In this document: piece after piece, positions 49,915 through 58,790 of the stretch
Numbering within the stretch: position 1 is the first letter of the stretch
Layout of the letters: each line of letters begins with the position of its first letter
Assembly: GCA_020723405.1 (NCBI GenBank)
Contig: DYIY01000003.1
Span: 62,001-126,000, forward strand
Source of the DNA: Thiobacillus denitrificans
GTDB taxonomy: Bacteria > Pseudomonadota > Gammaproteobacteria > Burkholderiales > Thiobacillaceae
DNA: 64,000 nt
Direction of reading: 5' to 3'
Translations under genes and position numbers: made by a program
Notes under the pieces: model-generated
Databases searched by the model: none
Seen by the model: the letters and a program-made list of their open reading frames with translations, nothing else
What the model was told of the DNA's origin: nothing

Positions 49915-50448
49915 TCAGAAATCCCGCTCCACCTTGAAGGCGTTGATGAGGATGTCGCCGGCCACCATGCCGGCCCCGTGGCTCAGGCCGTCCAGGATGT
50001 CGCCGTCGCTCCAGCCCAGGGCTCGCAGGGCGTCCAGGTCGGCTGCCTGGATGGCATGGGCATCGGCCACCCCCTTCAGCACGAAAGCCAGCATGGCCTT
50101 GTCCTTCTCCGGCAGCGGGGCAGCCTGCACGTCAGCCCGGGTGGCTGCCACCTGCTCGGGTGTCCACCCCAGCATGTTGATGAGCAGACCAGCGTTGAAG
50201 TCGATGCAGTAGTCGCAGCGCCCCCGCTGGGAGACCAGCATGCGTATGCAGGCCAGCAGGGCCATGGACAGGCGGGGGTGCTGCATGTAGTAGCCCAGGT
50301 TGGCCATCTGCTGGCGCAGCAGGAAGGGGCTGGCGCTGCGCATCTGGAAGGGGGCGGGTACCCGGCCCAGTTGCCGTTGCATCTGCCCGTACAGTTCGGC
50401 GATCTCGCCCTGGGCGGTTTCGGGGGAGATGGTGTGGATGAGGGTCAT
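49915..50448 (-). CDS. AhpD / carboxymuconolactone decarboxylase-like protein
   Basis: 177 aa from ATG 50448 (MTLIHTISPETAQGEIAEL). The AhpD-type active site is GRCDYCIDFNAGLLI (CxxC plus downstream helix with His replaced by Asn/Ala region). Such proteins are thiol-based peroxidase partners or stress proteins. It follows the nitroreductase gene, and both likely answer to the TetR repressor encoded beyond them. Confidence 0.8.
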   Translation of the reverse strand: MTLIHTISPETAQGEIAELYGQMQRQLGRVPAPFQMRSASPFLLRQQMANLGYYMQHPRLSMALLACIRMLVSQRGRCDYCIDFNAGLLINMLGWTPEQVAATRADVQAAPLPEKDKAMLAFVLKGVADAHAIQAADLDALRALGWSDGDILDGLSHGAGMVAGDILINAFKVERDF

Positions 50449-50481
50449 GACAAGCTCCTGATGGTGGTGGAAAGGCACAAC

Positions 50482-51084
50482 TCAGAAATGGTCACGGATG
50501 ACCACGTCATCCATGGCCAGGGGGCCGCTGCGCGGGTAGGGGGGCTGGAGGGGTTTGCCGATGGCCACCATGAGGCTTATCACGTGGTCGTCAGGCAGGT
50601 GGATGAGCCGCCCCACGGCGTCGAAATCGAAGCCGTCCATGGGACAGGATCCATAGCCCATCTCCGTGGCGGCCAGCATGAGACTCTGGGCGGCCATGCC
50701 GCAGGAGCGCATGGCCTCGTCCCGCTGCACCGCTTCCCGGCCCCGGTAATAGCCGTCGATGGCCGGCAACAGGCGGGCCTGGGTGTCCCGGTCCGCCAGC
50801 CGCCAGTAGCGCAGGGGGGCCTTTTCCCAGGCTTTCAGGTCGGCGGCCAGCACCAGCAGCAGGGAGGCATCGGTGACCTGGGCCTGGTCCCAGGCCACTG
50901 CCCGGACCTGCCGGCGCAGGGCCGGGTCTCGCAGCAGCACGAAGCGCCAGTTCTGGATGTTGAAGGCCGTGGGGGAGAGCATGGCCAGGCCCAGCAGCCG
51001 TTCCACTTCGCTTTCCGTCATGATGTGGCCGGGATCGAAGGCGCGGATGGAGCGGCGGGTTTCGATGGCTTCTGCGACTTTCAT
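50482..51084 (-). CDS. Nitroreductase-family FMN flavoprotein
   Basis: 200 aa from ATG 51084. MKVAEAIETRRSIRAFDPGH and the FMN-site residues in AMLSPTAFNIQNWRFVLL are the classic nitroreductase N-terminus; later AAQSLMLAATEMGYGSCPM. Uses NAD(P)H and FMN to reduce nitro- or quinone compounds. It starts 62 bases after the tetR stop, with a 16-bp TetR operator in between. Confidence 0.87.
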   Translation of the reverse strand: MKVAEAIETRRSIRAFDPGHIMTESEVERLLGLAMLSPTAFNIQNWRFVLLRDPALRRQVRAVAWDQAQVTDASLLLVLAADLKAWEKAPLRYWRLADRDTQARLLPAIDGYYRGREAVQRDEAMRSCGMAAQSLMLAATEMGYGSCPMDGFDFDAVGRLIHLPDDHVISLMVAIGKPLQPPYPRSGPLAMDDVVIRDHF

Positions 51085-51113
51085 GGGGGTTCCTTTCCGT
51101 GTCATAAAAAATG

Positions 51114-51129
51114 CATACCGGTCGGTATG
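51114..51129. promoter_or_regulatory. TetR operator in front of the nitroreductase operon
   Basis: CATACCG-GT-CGGTATG, perfect 7-bp arms. The same palindrome (central dinucleotide AC) lies at 51763-51778 in front of tetR. It is 30 bases upstream of the nitroreductase ATG, a position suited to repression. Confidence 0.8.
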
Positions 51130-51146
51130 GTCGTGGACAAAAAAAT

Positions 51147-51752
51147 TCAGCGGGGTGGCGCCAGCAGGCCCGCCACGTAGGCGCGCAACTGGGACAGGCA
51201 GGCCCGGTAGGTTTCCACCGATTGCATGTTCTTGGCCACGCCGACGCAGCCCTCCCAGGCGGAGACGATGAACAGGGCGGCGGCGTGGCAGTTCAGGTCG
51301 GGGCGCACTTCGCCGGCTTCCTGGGCCCGCCTGAGGGCGTCCTCGAAGGCGTCCTGCCAGCGGGACAGGATGCGGTTCAGGCGCAGGCGGAAATCCTCGT
51401 CCACCGGGCTCATCTCCTGCATCAGGTTGTTGAGGGGGCAGCCCAGGCGCACCTGCTCCTCGTCCAGGGACTGCTTGGCGTCGATGAGGGCCAGCAGGGC
51501 CCGGGCCGGTTGCGCGGCGCTGCGGACCGGCTGCACCAGCCGCTCCTCCAGGCCGGTGGCGATGATTTCCACCACCACCGCCAGGCCCAGGTCCTTCTTG
51601 CTGGGGAAGTGGTGGTACAGGGCTCCCTTGGTCAGGCCGGTGGCTCCCAGGATGTTGGCGATGCTGGCGGACTGGTAGCCCTGCCGGTGGATTTCGGCAA
51701 AGCCGGCTTCCAGGATGCGCTGGCGGGTCAGGTCGGAGGGGCGATGTTCCAT
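51147..51752 (-). CDS. TetR-family repressor
   Basis: 201 aa from ATG 51752. HTH: ILEAGFAEIHRQGYQSASIANILGATGLTKGALYHHFPSKK. The ligand domain is AcuR/NemR-like in length and contains one cysteine, GCPLNNL, at a position similar to redox-sensing members. It controls the nitroreductase/AhpD genes and itself, through the two 16-bp palindromes flanking it. Electrophile or quinone sensing is inference. Confidence 0.87.
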   Translation of the reverse strand: MEHRPSDLTRQRILEAGFAEIHRQGYQSASIANILGATGLTKGALYHHFPSKKDLGLAVVVEIIATGLEERLVQPVRSAAQPARALLALIDAKQSLDEEQVRLGCPLNNLMQEMSPVDEDFRLRLNRILSRWQDAFEDALRRAQEAGEVRPDLNCHAAALFIVSAWEGCVGVAKNMQSVETYRACLSQLRAYVAGLLAPPR

Positions 51753-51762
51753 GGCCGAATTG

Positions 51763-51778
51763 CATACCGACCGGTATG
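51763..51778. promoter_or_regulatory. TetR operator in front of tetR
   Basis: CATACCG-AC-CGGTATG, identical arms to the site at 51114-51129. It begins 11 bases upstream of the tetR ATG, consistent with autorepression. Confidence 0.8.
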
Positions 51779-51940
51779 GCTCGTCAAGGGATTTTTTTCC
51801 GTCGGCACGTTGAACCTGAAAACGGCGTAAGCATTTGTCCTGAGGAAGTAAAAGCACTATCTTCCACGCGGTGAATGATGCACCCCCTCCCGGCCGATGG
51901 CGGACGGGGGGATGCGGGGCACAGGAAAGAGGAGACACGC

Positions 51941-52495
51941 ATGCTCAAGGCATTGCTCGGATTCGTCGCGGGCGCCGTGGTGGTGGCCCTGGTCGGCTGG
52001 TTGATGATGCCCAGCCTCATGTTCACGGAACGGGTGAGCCCCTTCGGCATGGAGGAGACCATCGCCCGCATCCAGCACAACATCGAGGACAACCCCGCGC
52101 TCAAGGCCAAGGGCTGGGCCCTGTCCGGACTGCGCAACCCGGCCCGGGCGGTGCAGACCGATGGCGGCAACGTGCTGCCGGTGATGATGATCGAGGTGTG
52201 CAGCACCAAGTATTCCAAGCCCATCCTCAAGGAGGACACGGTGCGCTTCCTGTCCATCCTCATGCCCTGCAAGGTGTCGGTGTACAAGAAGCAGGACGGC
52301 AAGGTGTACATCGGCACCATGAACGCCGGCCTCATGGGCAAGCTGTTCGGGTCCCTGGTGGGCGACGTGATGAGCCAGGTGGCCGAGGACCAGAAGCTGT
52401 TCCTGGTGATGGACCCCAGCACGCCGGCACCCGAGATGATCCTGCCCCAGGCCGCGCCGGCAGCCGGTGGCGGTGGTCCCGGCGGCGGTTGCTGA
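51941..52495 (+). CDS. DUF302 domain protein with membrane anchor
   Basis: 184 aa. An N-terminal helix (MLKALLGFVAGAVVVALVGW) acts as anchor or uncleaved signal. The DUF302 domain follows (SPFGMEETIARIQHNIEDNP, KGWALSGLRNPA, VLPVMMIEVCSTKYSKPI, LMPCKVSVYKKQDGKVYIGT). A Gly-rich tail ends in Cys. GGAGA lies 6-10 bases upstream of ATG. DUF302 proteins accompany periplasmic sulfur or cytochrome systems; function unknown. It precedes the octaheme cytochrome by 28 bases. Confidence 0.75.
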   Translation: MLKALLGFVAGAVVVALVGWLMMPSLMFTERVSPFGMEETIARIQHNIEDNPALKAKGWALSGLRNPARAVQTDGGNVLPVMMIEVCSTKYSKPILKEDTVRFLSILMPCKVSVYKKQDGKVYIGTMNAGLMGKLFGSLVGDVMSQVAEDQKLFLVMDPSTPAPEMILPQAAPAAGGGGPGGGC

Positions 52496-52523
52496 GTCCG
52501 GCCGGTCCTGCGAGGAGGTCAAC

Positions 52524-54176
52524 ATGAACAACTTCGAACGCTTCGCCGGTCTGGTCGTGGCGGCCGTGTTTGCCGCCACCGCCCTGGGCCCGGCCCGGGC
52601 CAGCAGCGACCCGTCTCCCGCCCCGCCCGCCAAGGCCGCCGCCGCTGCGCCGGGCAAACCGTCCACTTCCACTGCCGACCACGGCAAGTTCAAGGTGTTG
52701 CAGCAAGGTTTCAAGAGCGGCCCGGAAGTCACCAAAGCCTGTCTCACCTGCCATACCGAAGCCGCGCACCAGGTCCAGGGCACCCAGCATTGGAACTGGG
52801 AGTTCATGAACCCCAAGACCAACCAGCGGCTGGGCAAGAAGCACGTGATCAACAATTTCTGCACGGCCATTCCCTCCAACTACGAGTTCTGCACCGCCTG
52901 CCACGTGGGTTACGGCTGGAAGGACGAGAATTTCGACTTCACCGCCCAGGAGAACGTGGACTGCCTGGTCTGCCACGACACCACCGGCACCTACCGCAAG
53001 CTGCCCGGCTGGGCCGGCCACCCGGTGTACCAGGACACGGAGTTCCCGCCCAAATCGGGCAAGATGGTCAAGGCGGTGAATCTGGCCGACGTGGCGCAGA
53101 AAGTGGGCAAGACCGGCCGCAACAACTGCGGCGCCTGCCACTTCTATGGTGGCGGTGGCGACGCGGTGAAGCACGGCGACATCGACAGTTCGTTGCGGGA
53201 GCCGGCCCGGTATCTGGACGTGCACATGGCCAAGGACGGTCTCAACTTCACCTGCGGCGACTGCCACAAGACCACCGGCCACGCCGTGTCGGGCAGCCGC
53301 TACAACCCCACGGCGGTGGACACGGCCAAGCACATCCGCGGCAAGGAGGACGGCAACGCGGCCGCCTGCCAGGCCTGCCATGGCCATGCCCCCCACAAGG
53401 AGAAGACCCGGCTCAACGTCCACGCCGAGAAGATCGCCTGCCAGACCTGCCACGTTCCCGAATTCGCCCGGGGCGGCAAGCCCACCAAGATGCTCTGGGA
53501 CTGGTCCACCGCCGGCAAGCTGAAGGACGGCAAGCCCTTCAAGACCAAGGACAGCGGCGGCCACGACGCCTACGACAGCCGCAAGGGGGACTTCAAATAC
53601 GAGACCAACGTGATCCCCGAATACATCTGGTTCAACGGCCAGGTGGACTACACCCTGCGGGAGACCAAGCTGGACCCCACCCAGGTGGTGCACATCAACA
53701 AGTTCAACGGCAGCCCCGACGACGGCCGGTCGAAGATCTGGCCCATCAAGCTGTTCAAGGGCAAGCAGCCCTATGACGTGGGCAGCAACCAGTTGATCGT
53801 GTTCCACACCTATGGCCAGGACGACAGCGCCCTGTGGAGCAACTTCAACTGGGACAAGGCCATCGAGTTCGGCATGAAGGAGATCGGCGCCCAGTACAGC
53901 GGCAAGTACGCCTTCGTGGAAACCGACATGGCCTGGCCCATCACCCACATGGTGGCGCCCAAGGAAGACGCCCTGGCCTGCAAGCAATGCCACACCGCCC
54001 CGGGTCGCCTGGACAAGGTGCCCGGCATCTACATGCCCGGCCGCAGCGGCAACGAACTGCTGGACATGGCCGGCTGGAGCATCGCCGGCCTCACCCTCCT
54101 GGGGGTGCTGGGCCACGGTGCCGGCCGCATCGTCGCCAGCCGGCGCAGCAAGGGACATCAAGGAGGACACCCATGA
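52524..54176 (+). CDS. Octaheme c-type cytochrome, tetrathionate-reductase (OTR) family
   Basis: 550 aa with signal peptide (VVAAVFAATALGPARA). Eight CxxCH motifs are counted: CLTCH, CTACH, CLVCH, CGACH, CGDCH, CQACH, CQTCH and CKQCH. Size and spacing fit the octahaem tetrathionate reductase group, whose members reduce tetrathionate, nitrite or hydroxylamine in vitro. An unusual C-terminal membrane helix (AGWSIAGLTLLGVLGHGAG) followed by RRSKGH anchors it. ATG 52524 has GAGGAGG upstream. It overlaps the next gene by four bases, so the pair is likely a quinone-linked redox unit. Confidence 0.85.
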   Translation: MNNFERFAGLVVAAVFAATALGPARASSDPSPAPPAKAAAAAPGKPSTSTADHGKFKVLQQGFKSGPEVTKACLTCHTEAAHQVQGTQHWNWEFMNPKTNQRLGKKHVINNFCTAIPSNYEFCTACHVGYGWKDENFDFTAQENVDCLVCHDTTGTYRKLPGWAGHPVYQDTEFPPKSGKMVKAVNLADVAQKVGKTGRNNCGACHFYGGGGDAVKHGDIDSSLREPARYLDVHMAKDGLNFTCGDCHKTTGHAVSGSRYNPTAVDTAKHIRGKEDGNAAACQACHGHAPHKEKTRLNVHAEKIACQTCHVPEFARGGKPTKMLWDWSTAGKLKDGKPFKTKDSGGHDAYDSRKGDFKYETNVIPEYIWFNGQVDYTLRETKLDPTQVVHINKFNGSPDDGRSKIWPIKLFKGKQPYDVGSNQLIVFHTYGQDDSALWSNFNWDKAIEFGMKEIGAQYSGKYAFVETDMAWPITHMVAPKEDALACKQCHTAPGRLDKVPGIYMPGRSGNELLDMAGWSIAGLTLLGVLGHGAGRIVASRRSKGHQGGHP

Positions 54177-54772
54177 GCCAGCGCATCTACATCTTCAAGG
54201 GCTTCGAGCGGTTCTGGCACTGGTCCCAGGCCTTCCTGATCATCTTCATGCTGATCACCGGCTTCGAGGTGCATGGCTCCTATAGCCTGATGGGCTTTGA
54301 AAGGGCGGTGGACACCCACACGTTCGCCGCCTGGACCCTGGTGGGCCTGTGGTGCTTCGCCATCTTCTGGCACTTCACCACGGGGGAGTGGAAGCAGTAC
54401 ATCCCCACCTTCGACAAGATCACCGACATGGTGAAGTTCTACGCCATCGGCATCTTCACCCAGGCCCCCCACCCCTACAAGGTGAACCCCAACCGCAAGC
54501 ACAACCCCCTGCAACGCCTCACCTATCTGGGCATCCTGGCCTTCGTGGGGCCCCTGATCTGGGTCACCGGCTGGTTCTACATCTTCCACGACCAGTGGCA
54601 CGCCTGGGGCTGGGACGCCTTTCTCTCCCTGGAATGGGTGGCCTTCTTCCACACCCTGGCGGCCTTCATCTTCCTGGCCTTCGTCATCGCCCACGTGTAC
54701 CTGACCACCACGGGCCACACGCCCCTGGCCCACATCAAGGCCATGATCACCGGTTGGGAGGATGTGGACTGA
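54173..54772 (+). CDS. Cytochrome b (b561 / Ni-Fe hydrogenase type), partner of the octaheme cytochrome
   Basis: 199 aa with four transmembrane helices. Haem-ligand histidines sit in FERFWHWSQAFLIIFMLITG, VDTHTFAAW, CFAIFWHFTTGEW and FFHTLAAFIFLAFVIAHVYL. It starts at ATG 54173 inside the previous stop. Likely it passes electrons between the quinone pool and the octaheme subunit; direction cannot be told from sequence. Confidence 0.87.
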   Translation: MSQRIYIFKGFERFWHWSQAFLIIFMLITGFEVHGSYSLMGFERAVDTHTFAAWTLVGLWCFAIFWHFTTGEWKQYIPTFDKITDMVKFYAIGIFTQAPHPYKVNPNRKHNPLQRLTYLGILAFVGPLIWVTGWFYIFHDQWHAWGWDAFLSLEWVAFFHTLAAFIFLAFVIAHVYLTTTGHTPLAHIKAMITGWEDVD

Positions 54773-54795
54773 CGGCCTCCCGCCCGGGCCGGCGC

Positions 54796-55758
54796 CTACT
54801 GGCTGGTGAGCTGGTCTGAGCGGGTGAAGGTCCAGGTGCGGGTGATGCAGAACACGTCCATGCGCATCTTGGCCATCTGGGCGCGCATCTCCCCGGAGAA
54901 GCCCGGGAAGGGGGCGGACATGCGCACGATCTTCATGGCCGCCGCGTCCAGTACCCGGGAGCCGGAGGTCTTCACCACGGTGGGCGTGTTGTCGTCCTCC
55001 TCGTAGAGGGTGCCGTCGGGCTTGATGCAGGACTCCATGATGAGGCTGCCGTACATGCGTTCCCGGCGGGCCGCCTCCGGGTAGTTCAGGTTGCCGATGC
55101 GTTCCACCTTGATGCGCCAGTCCTCCACGTACTGGGCGAAGGTGAAGCCCTGGGCGTTGATGCCGTACTGGGCCCGGCGGGGGCGTTTCTGGTATTCGTC
55201 CATCTGCTGGTCGATGCGCGCCTGGAGCTTGGCCATCTCCAGGCTGCGGGCGGCCAGGTCCACGGGGGCCGGGGTGGGGGTGGGCGGGCGTTGTTCAGCC
55301 GGGGTGGCGGGCTTCTGGTCCGGTGTCCGGTAGTCGGACTTGAGCTGTTTCATCAGGGCCTGGGTCTGCTGTTCCAGAGCCTGGACCCGGGCGTTGAACT
55401 CCGCCTCGGCGGTCATGGGCTGCTCCCGGTCCGAGGCGGGCAGGGGCGATTTGGCCATGCGCTCCTCTTCCACGTTGCCGCCTCCCTCCAGGTCATACTG
55501 GGCCAGCACGTCGGCGTGGAGGGGCTTGCTCTTGCTCTTGGCGTTGACCAGCACCACGTCCAGGGGCGGGGTGTTGCGGGTGAACAGGTCCGGATTGGCG
55601 GCCTTGAACTGCATGCCGAAGATGACCACCACGTGGAGGATGGCCGACACCAGGATGGCCTTGGTGAACCGGTCGTCCCAGTCCGCCGAGGTGAGCGGCA
55701 GATAGGGATAGGGCTCGAAGGCTTCCTTCAGGCGTTCAACGGGGCCTGGTAGCGGCAT
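54796..55758 (-). CDS. TonB-like energy transducer
   Basis: 320 aa. N-terminal helix about residues 34-50 (AILVSAILHVVVIFGMQF), a long Pro/Gln-rich spacer with coiled coil (FNARVQALEQQTQALMKQLK), and a TonB C-terminal domain (LNYPEAARRERMYGSLIMESCIKPDG; AAAMKIVRMSAPFPGF). Spans the periplasm to energise outer-membrane receptors. ATG 55758 overlaps the preceding RNase gene by 31 bases, an unusually long overlap. No exbB/exbD is adjacent. Confidence 0.82.
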   Translation of the reverse strand: MPLPGPVERLKEAFEPYPYLPLTSADWDDRFTKAILVSAILHVVVIFGMQFKAANPDLFTRNTPPLDVVLVNAKSKSKPLHADVLAQYDLEGGGNVEEERMAKSPLPASDREQPMTAEAEFNARVQALEQQTQALMKQLKSDYRTPDQKPATPAEQRPPTPTPAPVDLAARSLEMAKLQARIDQQMDEYQKRPRRAQYGINAQGFTFAQYVEDWRIKVERIGNLNYPEAARRERMYGSLIMESCIKPDGTLYEEDDNTPTVVKTSGSRVLDAAAMKIVRMSAPFPGFSGEMRAQMAKMRMDVFCITRTWTFTRSDQLTSQ

Positions 55759-57566
55759 GTCAATTCGATGTCCAGCAGGTCGATGCGTTCCACCGTCAGG
55801 CGCACCCGGTCGCCGGGATTGAGGGTGGGGGCGCCATTCACCTTGGCGATGTAGGGCAGGTTGTCCAGACGGACCAGATTTTCCCGCCAGACCGTGGCAT
55901 CGAGTTCCTCCTTGTTTTCCTGTTGCAGCCAGCGCAGGCACCAGTAGCGTTCCATGCCCCGCTGGAATTCGGCGTAGGCATCATAAGCCAGTTCGAAGTC
56001 CCGCACGGCGGCGAACAGCAGCGGGTCGTTGCCGGTGTGGGGCGGGGTCTCCCCCGCCACCGCCGCCAGGATCTGCCGCTGGTTGAGCAGGTCCACGTAG
56101 CGGCGCAGGGGGGAGGTGCTCCAGGCGTAGCAGGCCACCCCCAGGCCTTCGTGGGGCGCGGGCTTCAGGGTCATGCGTACCTTGCCGGCGGTCTGGGCCC
56201 GGTACACCCCGGCCACGTTCTTTTCCCCCAGCAGTTCGCCCCAGCGGCTGTTGGCCAGGATCATCAGCTCGGACACCACCTTGTCGATGGGGTTGCCCCG
56301 GGTGCGGGGCAGGATGTCCACCCGCTCGCCGTCGATGCGGAACAGGTAGTCCTGGCGCTGGACCTGGTCGGCCTTGCCCCGGGCCTTTTCCAGGCTGACG
56401 GCAAAGCCGAACAGCCATTCCAGTTCCCGGCGGAAGGGATAGTCGGGCCCGGGCTGGCCCATGCTGGCCTCGTTGAACAGGGGCTCCAGGGTCTCGTGGC
56501 GCAGGTTGGCGGCGATGCGCACCCGGTCGGCCTGGGTGGACAGGCTGCGGATGGCCAGGTCCGGCCCCACCTCCACGTAGAGGGACAGGGCCGGGCATTC
56601 CCGGTTTTCCGCCAGGGTGTACTGGGCGATCAGGTCCTCCGGCAGCATGGTGATCTTGTCGCCGGGCATGTACACCGTGGACAGCCGGGTGGCCGCCACC
56701 CGGTCCAGGTCCGAGCCGGGGGTGATCCCCAGGGCCGGGGCGGCGATGTGGATGCCCAGGCGCACGCAGCCGTCGTCCCGGAAGATGACCGAGAAGGCGT
56801 CGTCGATCTCCGTGGTGGCCGCGTCGTCGATGCTGAAGGCCGGGGCGTCGCCGGCCGGCAGATCCGGGGGCGCCGCCGGGGGGGCCAGGCCGGCGAAACC
56901 CCGGCCCCGGGGGAAGTGGTTGAGCAGGAAGGCCTGCATGTGGAATTCGTGGCTGGATTCGATGGCGCCGCAACGGTCCAGCAGACGCACCACCGACAGG
57001 CCCGAGGCGGCGCAGGCGTCGGCCAGGGCCTTGTATTCCAGGCTATTCTTGTCCGGCTTGTGGGCCAGTTCGAAGACCTTGCCGGCCAGGGCCGGGGGCA
57101 GCCGGCCGGCCACCAGTTCGGCGGTCCATTCCGCCTTCTGGGCGGTCTCCCGGGCCTTGCGCTCCACGGCGGCCTTGGCGGCGGCCAGCACGTCGGCGGG
57201 GGCGGCCCGGTAGCGGCCCTTGCCCTTCTTGTGGAAGTAGATGGGGGCGCTGTGCAGGGCCAGCAGGATGGCCGTGGCCTCCGGCGCGGTGGGGGGGTGG
57301 CCGTGGTATTCCCGGGCCAGGTCCTCGAAGCCGAACTCATCGCCGCCGGCCACTTCCCAGAGGAAGTCCAGGTCCAGTTCCTCCCGGGCGGCCCGGGCGG
57401 CGTCCATCACCTGGGCCGGCGTGGGGGCGGCGTACTTGAGCAGCACGTGGGCGGCTTTCACCTTGGTGCGCTTGCCGTGCTGGGATTCCACCTGGAAGGA
57501 GCTGTCGTTGTCCGCCAGGATGGTGCCGGCCTTGATGTCGCCGTCTTCTTCATACAGAACGTACAT
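55728..57566 (-). CDS. RNase II/R-family 3'-5' exoribonuclease
   Basis: 612 aa from ATG 57566 (MYVLYEEDGDIKAGTIL). The RNB catalytic domain is clear: AFSIDDAATTEIDDAFSV (metal-binding aspartates), RLGIHIAAP, VYMPGDKITMLPE and SPLRRYVDLLNQRQI, followed by an S1-like tail (NPGDRVRLTVERIDLL). It degrades RNA 3' to 5'. Shorter than RNase R and close to RNase II size. Operonic with yqiA-like and tonB-like genes. Confidence 0.9.
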   Translation of the reverse strand: MYVLYEEDGDIKAGTILADNDSSFQVESQHGKRTKVKAAHVLLKYAAPTPAQVMDAARAAREELDLDFLWEVAGGDEFGFEDLAREYHGHPPTAPEATAILLALHSAPIYFHKKGKGRYRAAPADVLAAAKAAVERKARETAQKAEWTAELVAGRLPPALAGKVFELAHKPDKNSLEYKALADACAASGLSVVRLLDRCGAIESSHEFHMQAFLLNHFPRGRGFAGLAPPAAPPDLPAGDAPAFSIDDAATTEIDDAFSVIFRDDGCVRLGIHIAAPALGITPGSDLDRVAATRLSTVYMPGDKITMLPEDLIAQYTLAENRECPALSLYVEVGPDLAIRSLSTQADRVRIAANLRHETLEPLFNEASMGQPGPDYPFRRELEWLFGFAVSLEKARGKADQVQRQDYLFRIDGERVDILPRTRGNPIDKVVSELMILANSRWGELLGEKNVAGVYRAQTAGKVRMTLKPAPHEGLGVACYAWSTSPLRRYVDLLNQRQILAAVAGETPPHTGNDPLLFAAVRDFELAYDAYAEFQRGMERYWCLRWLQQENKEELDATVWRENLVRLDNLPYIAKVNGAPTLNPGDRVRLTVERIDLLDIELTCRYQAPLNA

Positions 57567-57584
57567 GGGGAATACCAATCAATG

Positions 57585-58142
57585 TCAGAAGGCCAGGATG
57601 GCGGGCAGGTATTCCTGGAAGCGGGTGAAGCCGTGGTCGCCGCCCTCCAGCACGTCCTGGCGGGCATCCTTGAAATAGGCCACGGCTTCCCGGTAGTCGA
57701 GCACTGCGTCGCCGGTCTCGGCCAGCAGCCAGTAGCGTTCCGGGCGGCTGATGGCGGGCACCGCCAGGGCATCCAGCTCGTCAGCGTGGGCGGCGGTGAA
57801 CAGCCATTCCCGGCCACTGTGCCAGTGCTTCTGGGTCGTGCCCACCTGGTCCCGCAGTTTCACGTTGCAGCCCACGCAGGGGTTGATGAGCACCGCCGGC
57901 AGTCCGTGCCTTTCAGCGAGCCAGGTGGCGTAGAAGCCCCCCAGGGAACTGCCCACCAGCTTGGCCCGGCCCCGGCTGCGGGCCAGCAGGCCGTCCAGCA
58001 GGCGGATGGCCGCCGCCGGGGAATCGGGCAGGTCGGGGCAGGCGTAGGCTTCAGCCAGGCCCCGCTCGGCCATCCAGGCGGCCATCTCCCGGGCCTTGCC
58101 GGACTGGGCAGAGCTGTTGAATCCGTGGATGTAGAGAATCAT
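57585..58142 (-). CDS. YqiA-type alpha/beta-hydrolase esterase
   Basis: 185 aa. MILYIHGFNSSAQSGKAREM at the start, nucleophile elbow LVGSSLGGFYATWLAE (GSSLGG), acid residue in LAETGDAVLDYREA and the terminal GGDHGFTRF histidine. UPF0227/YqiA esterases hydrolyse short acyl esters in vitro; physiological substrate unknown. It lies 18 bp upstream of the RNase gene. Confidence 0.88.
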   Translation of the reverse strand: MILYIHGFNSSAQSGKAREMAAWMAERGLAEAYACPDLPDSPAAAIRLLDGLLARSRGRAKLVGSSLGGFYATWLAERHGLPAVLINPCVGCNVKLRDQVGTTQKHWHSGREWLFTAAHADELDALAVPAISRPERYWLLAETGDAVLDYREAVAYFKDARQDVLEGGDHGFTRFQEYLPAILAF

Positions 58143-58181
58143 GGCGGCAAGGGGCAGGGCGGGGCGCGGAAACCCGGCATT

Positions 58182-58790
58182 CTACCGGGCCTCGGCGGGA
58201 CGTACCCGGGCCAGCCAGGTGGCCAGGTCGTCCAGGGCCCGGCCGCTGGCCTCCCCCAGGGCCCGGGCAGCGCCGGCCGCGTCGAAGCTGGGGGCCGGCG
58301 CTTCGGCACGGAATACCCGGCGGTCCACCAGGCGGCCGTCCCGGCGGTCCACCAGTTCCGCGTCCAGCACCACCCGGCCGTTGCCCGGCGGGGTGGCGGC
58401 GTCGTGGTGGAATTCCGCCAGCCGGACGTTGAGTTGCCAGTCGCCGCGCACGCCGGCCCCCAGGCCGGCCACTGCCTGGAACTGGCCGGACTCGGCCAGG
58501 CGTTGGCGCAACAGGGCGGCGAAGGCCCGAGGGGGCAGGTCGCTCCAGCGGGCATATTGGTACTGGGCCAGGGTACCCGGGCTGCGGCTGTAGATGAGAT
58601 TCAGGGCCTGATGCACGTCGGGGGCGTCCACCGGCGCCAGGATCAGGCTGCCCCGGCCGGCGCCGGCCGGGGCAGCCGGCGCCGGCGGCAGCGTGAGCAC
58701 ATGGGTGACCACGGGCTGGGGCCGGCCTGCCAGGGGGGAACAGCCGGCCAGGGCGAGCAGGACAAGGATGAGCAGGGCGTTGCGCTTCAT
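58182..58790 (-). CDS. ABC-transport auxiliary lipoprotein (PqiC/YmbA-like) of the Mla-type system
   Basis: 202 aa. Lipoprotein signal with lipobox LALAGC. The ABC-transport auxiliary domain is visible: VTHVLTLPPAPAAPAGAGRG-type start, LIYSRSPGTLAQYQYARW, and PPRAFAALLRQRLAES with the strand GDWQLNVRLAEFHHD. Overlaps the MlaD-like gene by four bases. Probable outer-membrane or periplasmic partner of the lipid transporter. Confidence 0.8.
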   Translation of the reverse strand: MKRNALLILVLLALAGCSPLAGRPQPVVTHVLTLPPAPAAPAGAGRGSLILAPVDAPDVHQALNLIYSRSPGTLAQYQYARWSDLPPRAFAALLRQRLAESGQFQAVAGLGAGVRGDWQLNVRLAEFHHDAATPPGNGRVVLDAELVDRRDGRLVDRRVFRAEAPAPSFDAAGAARALGEASGRALDDLATWLARVRPAEAR

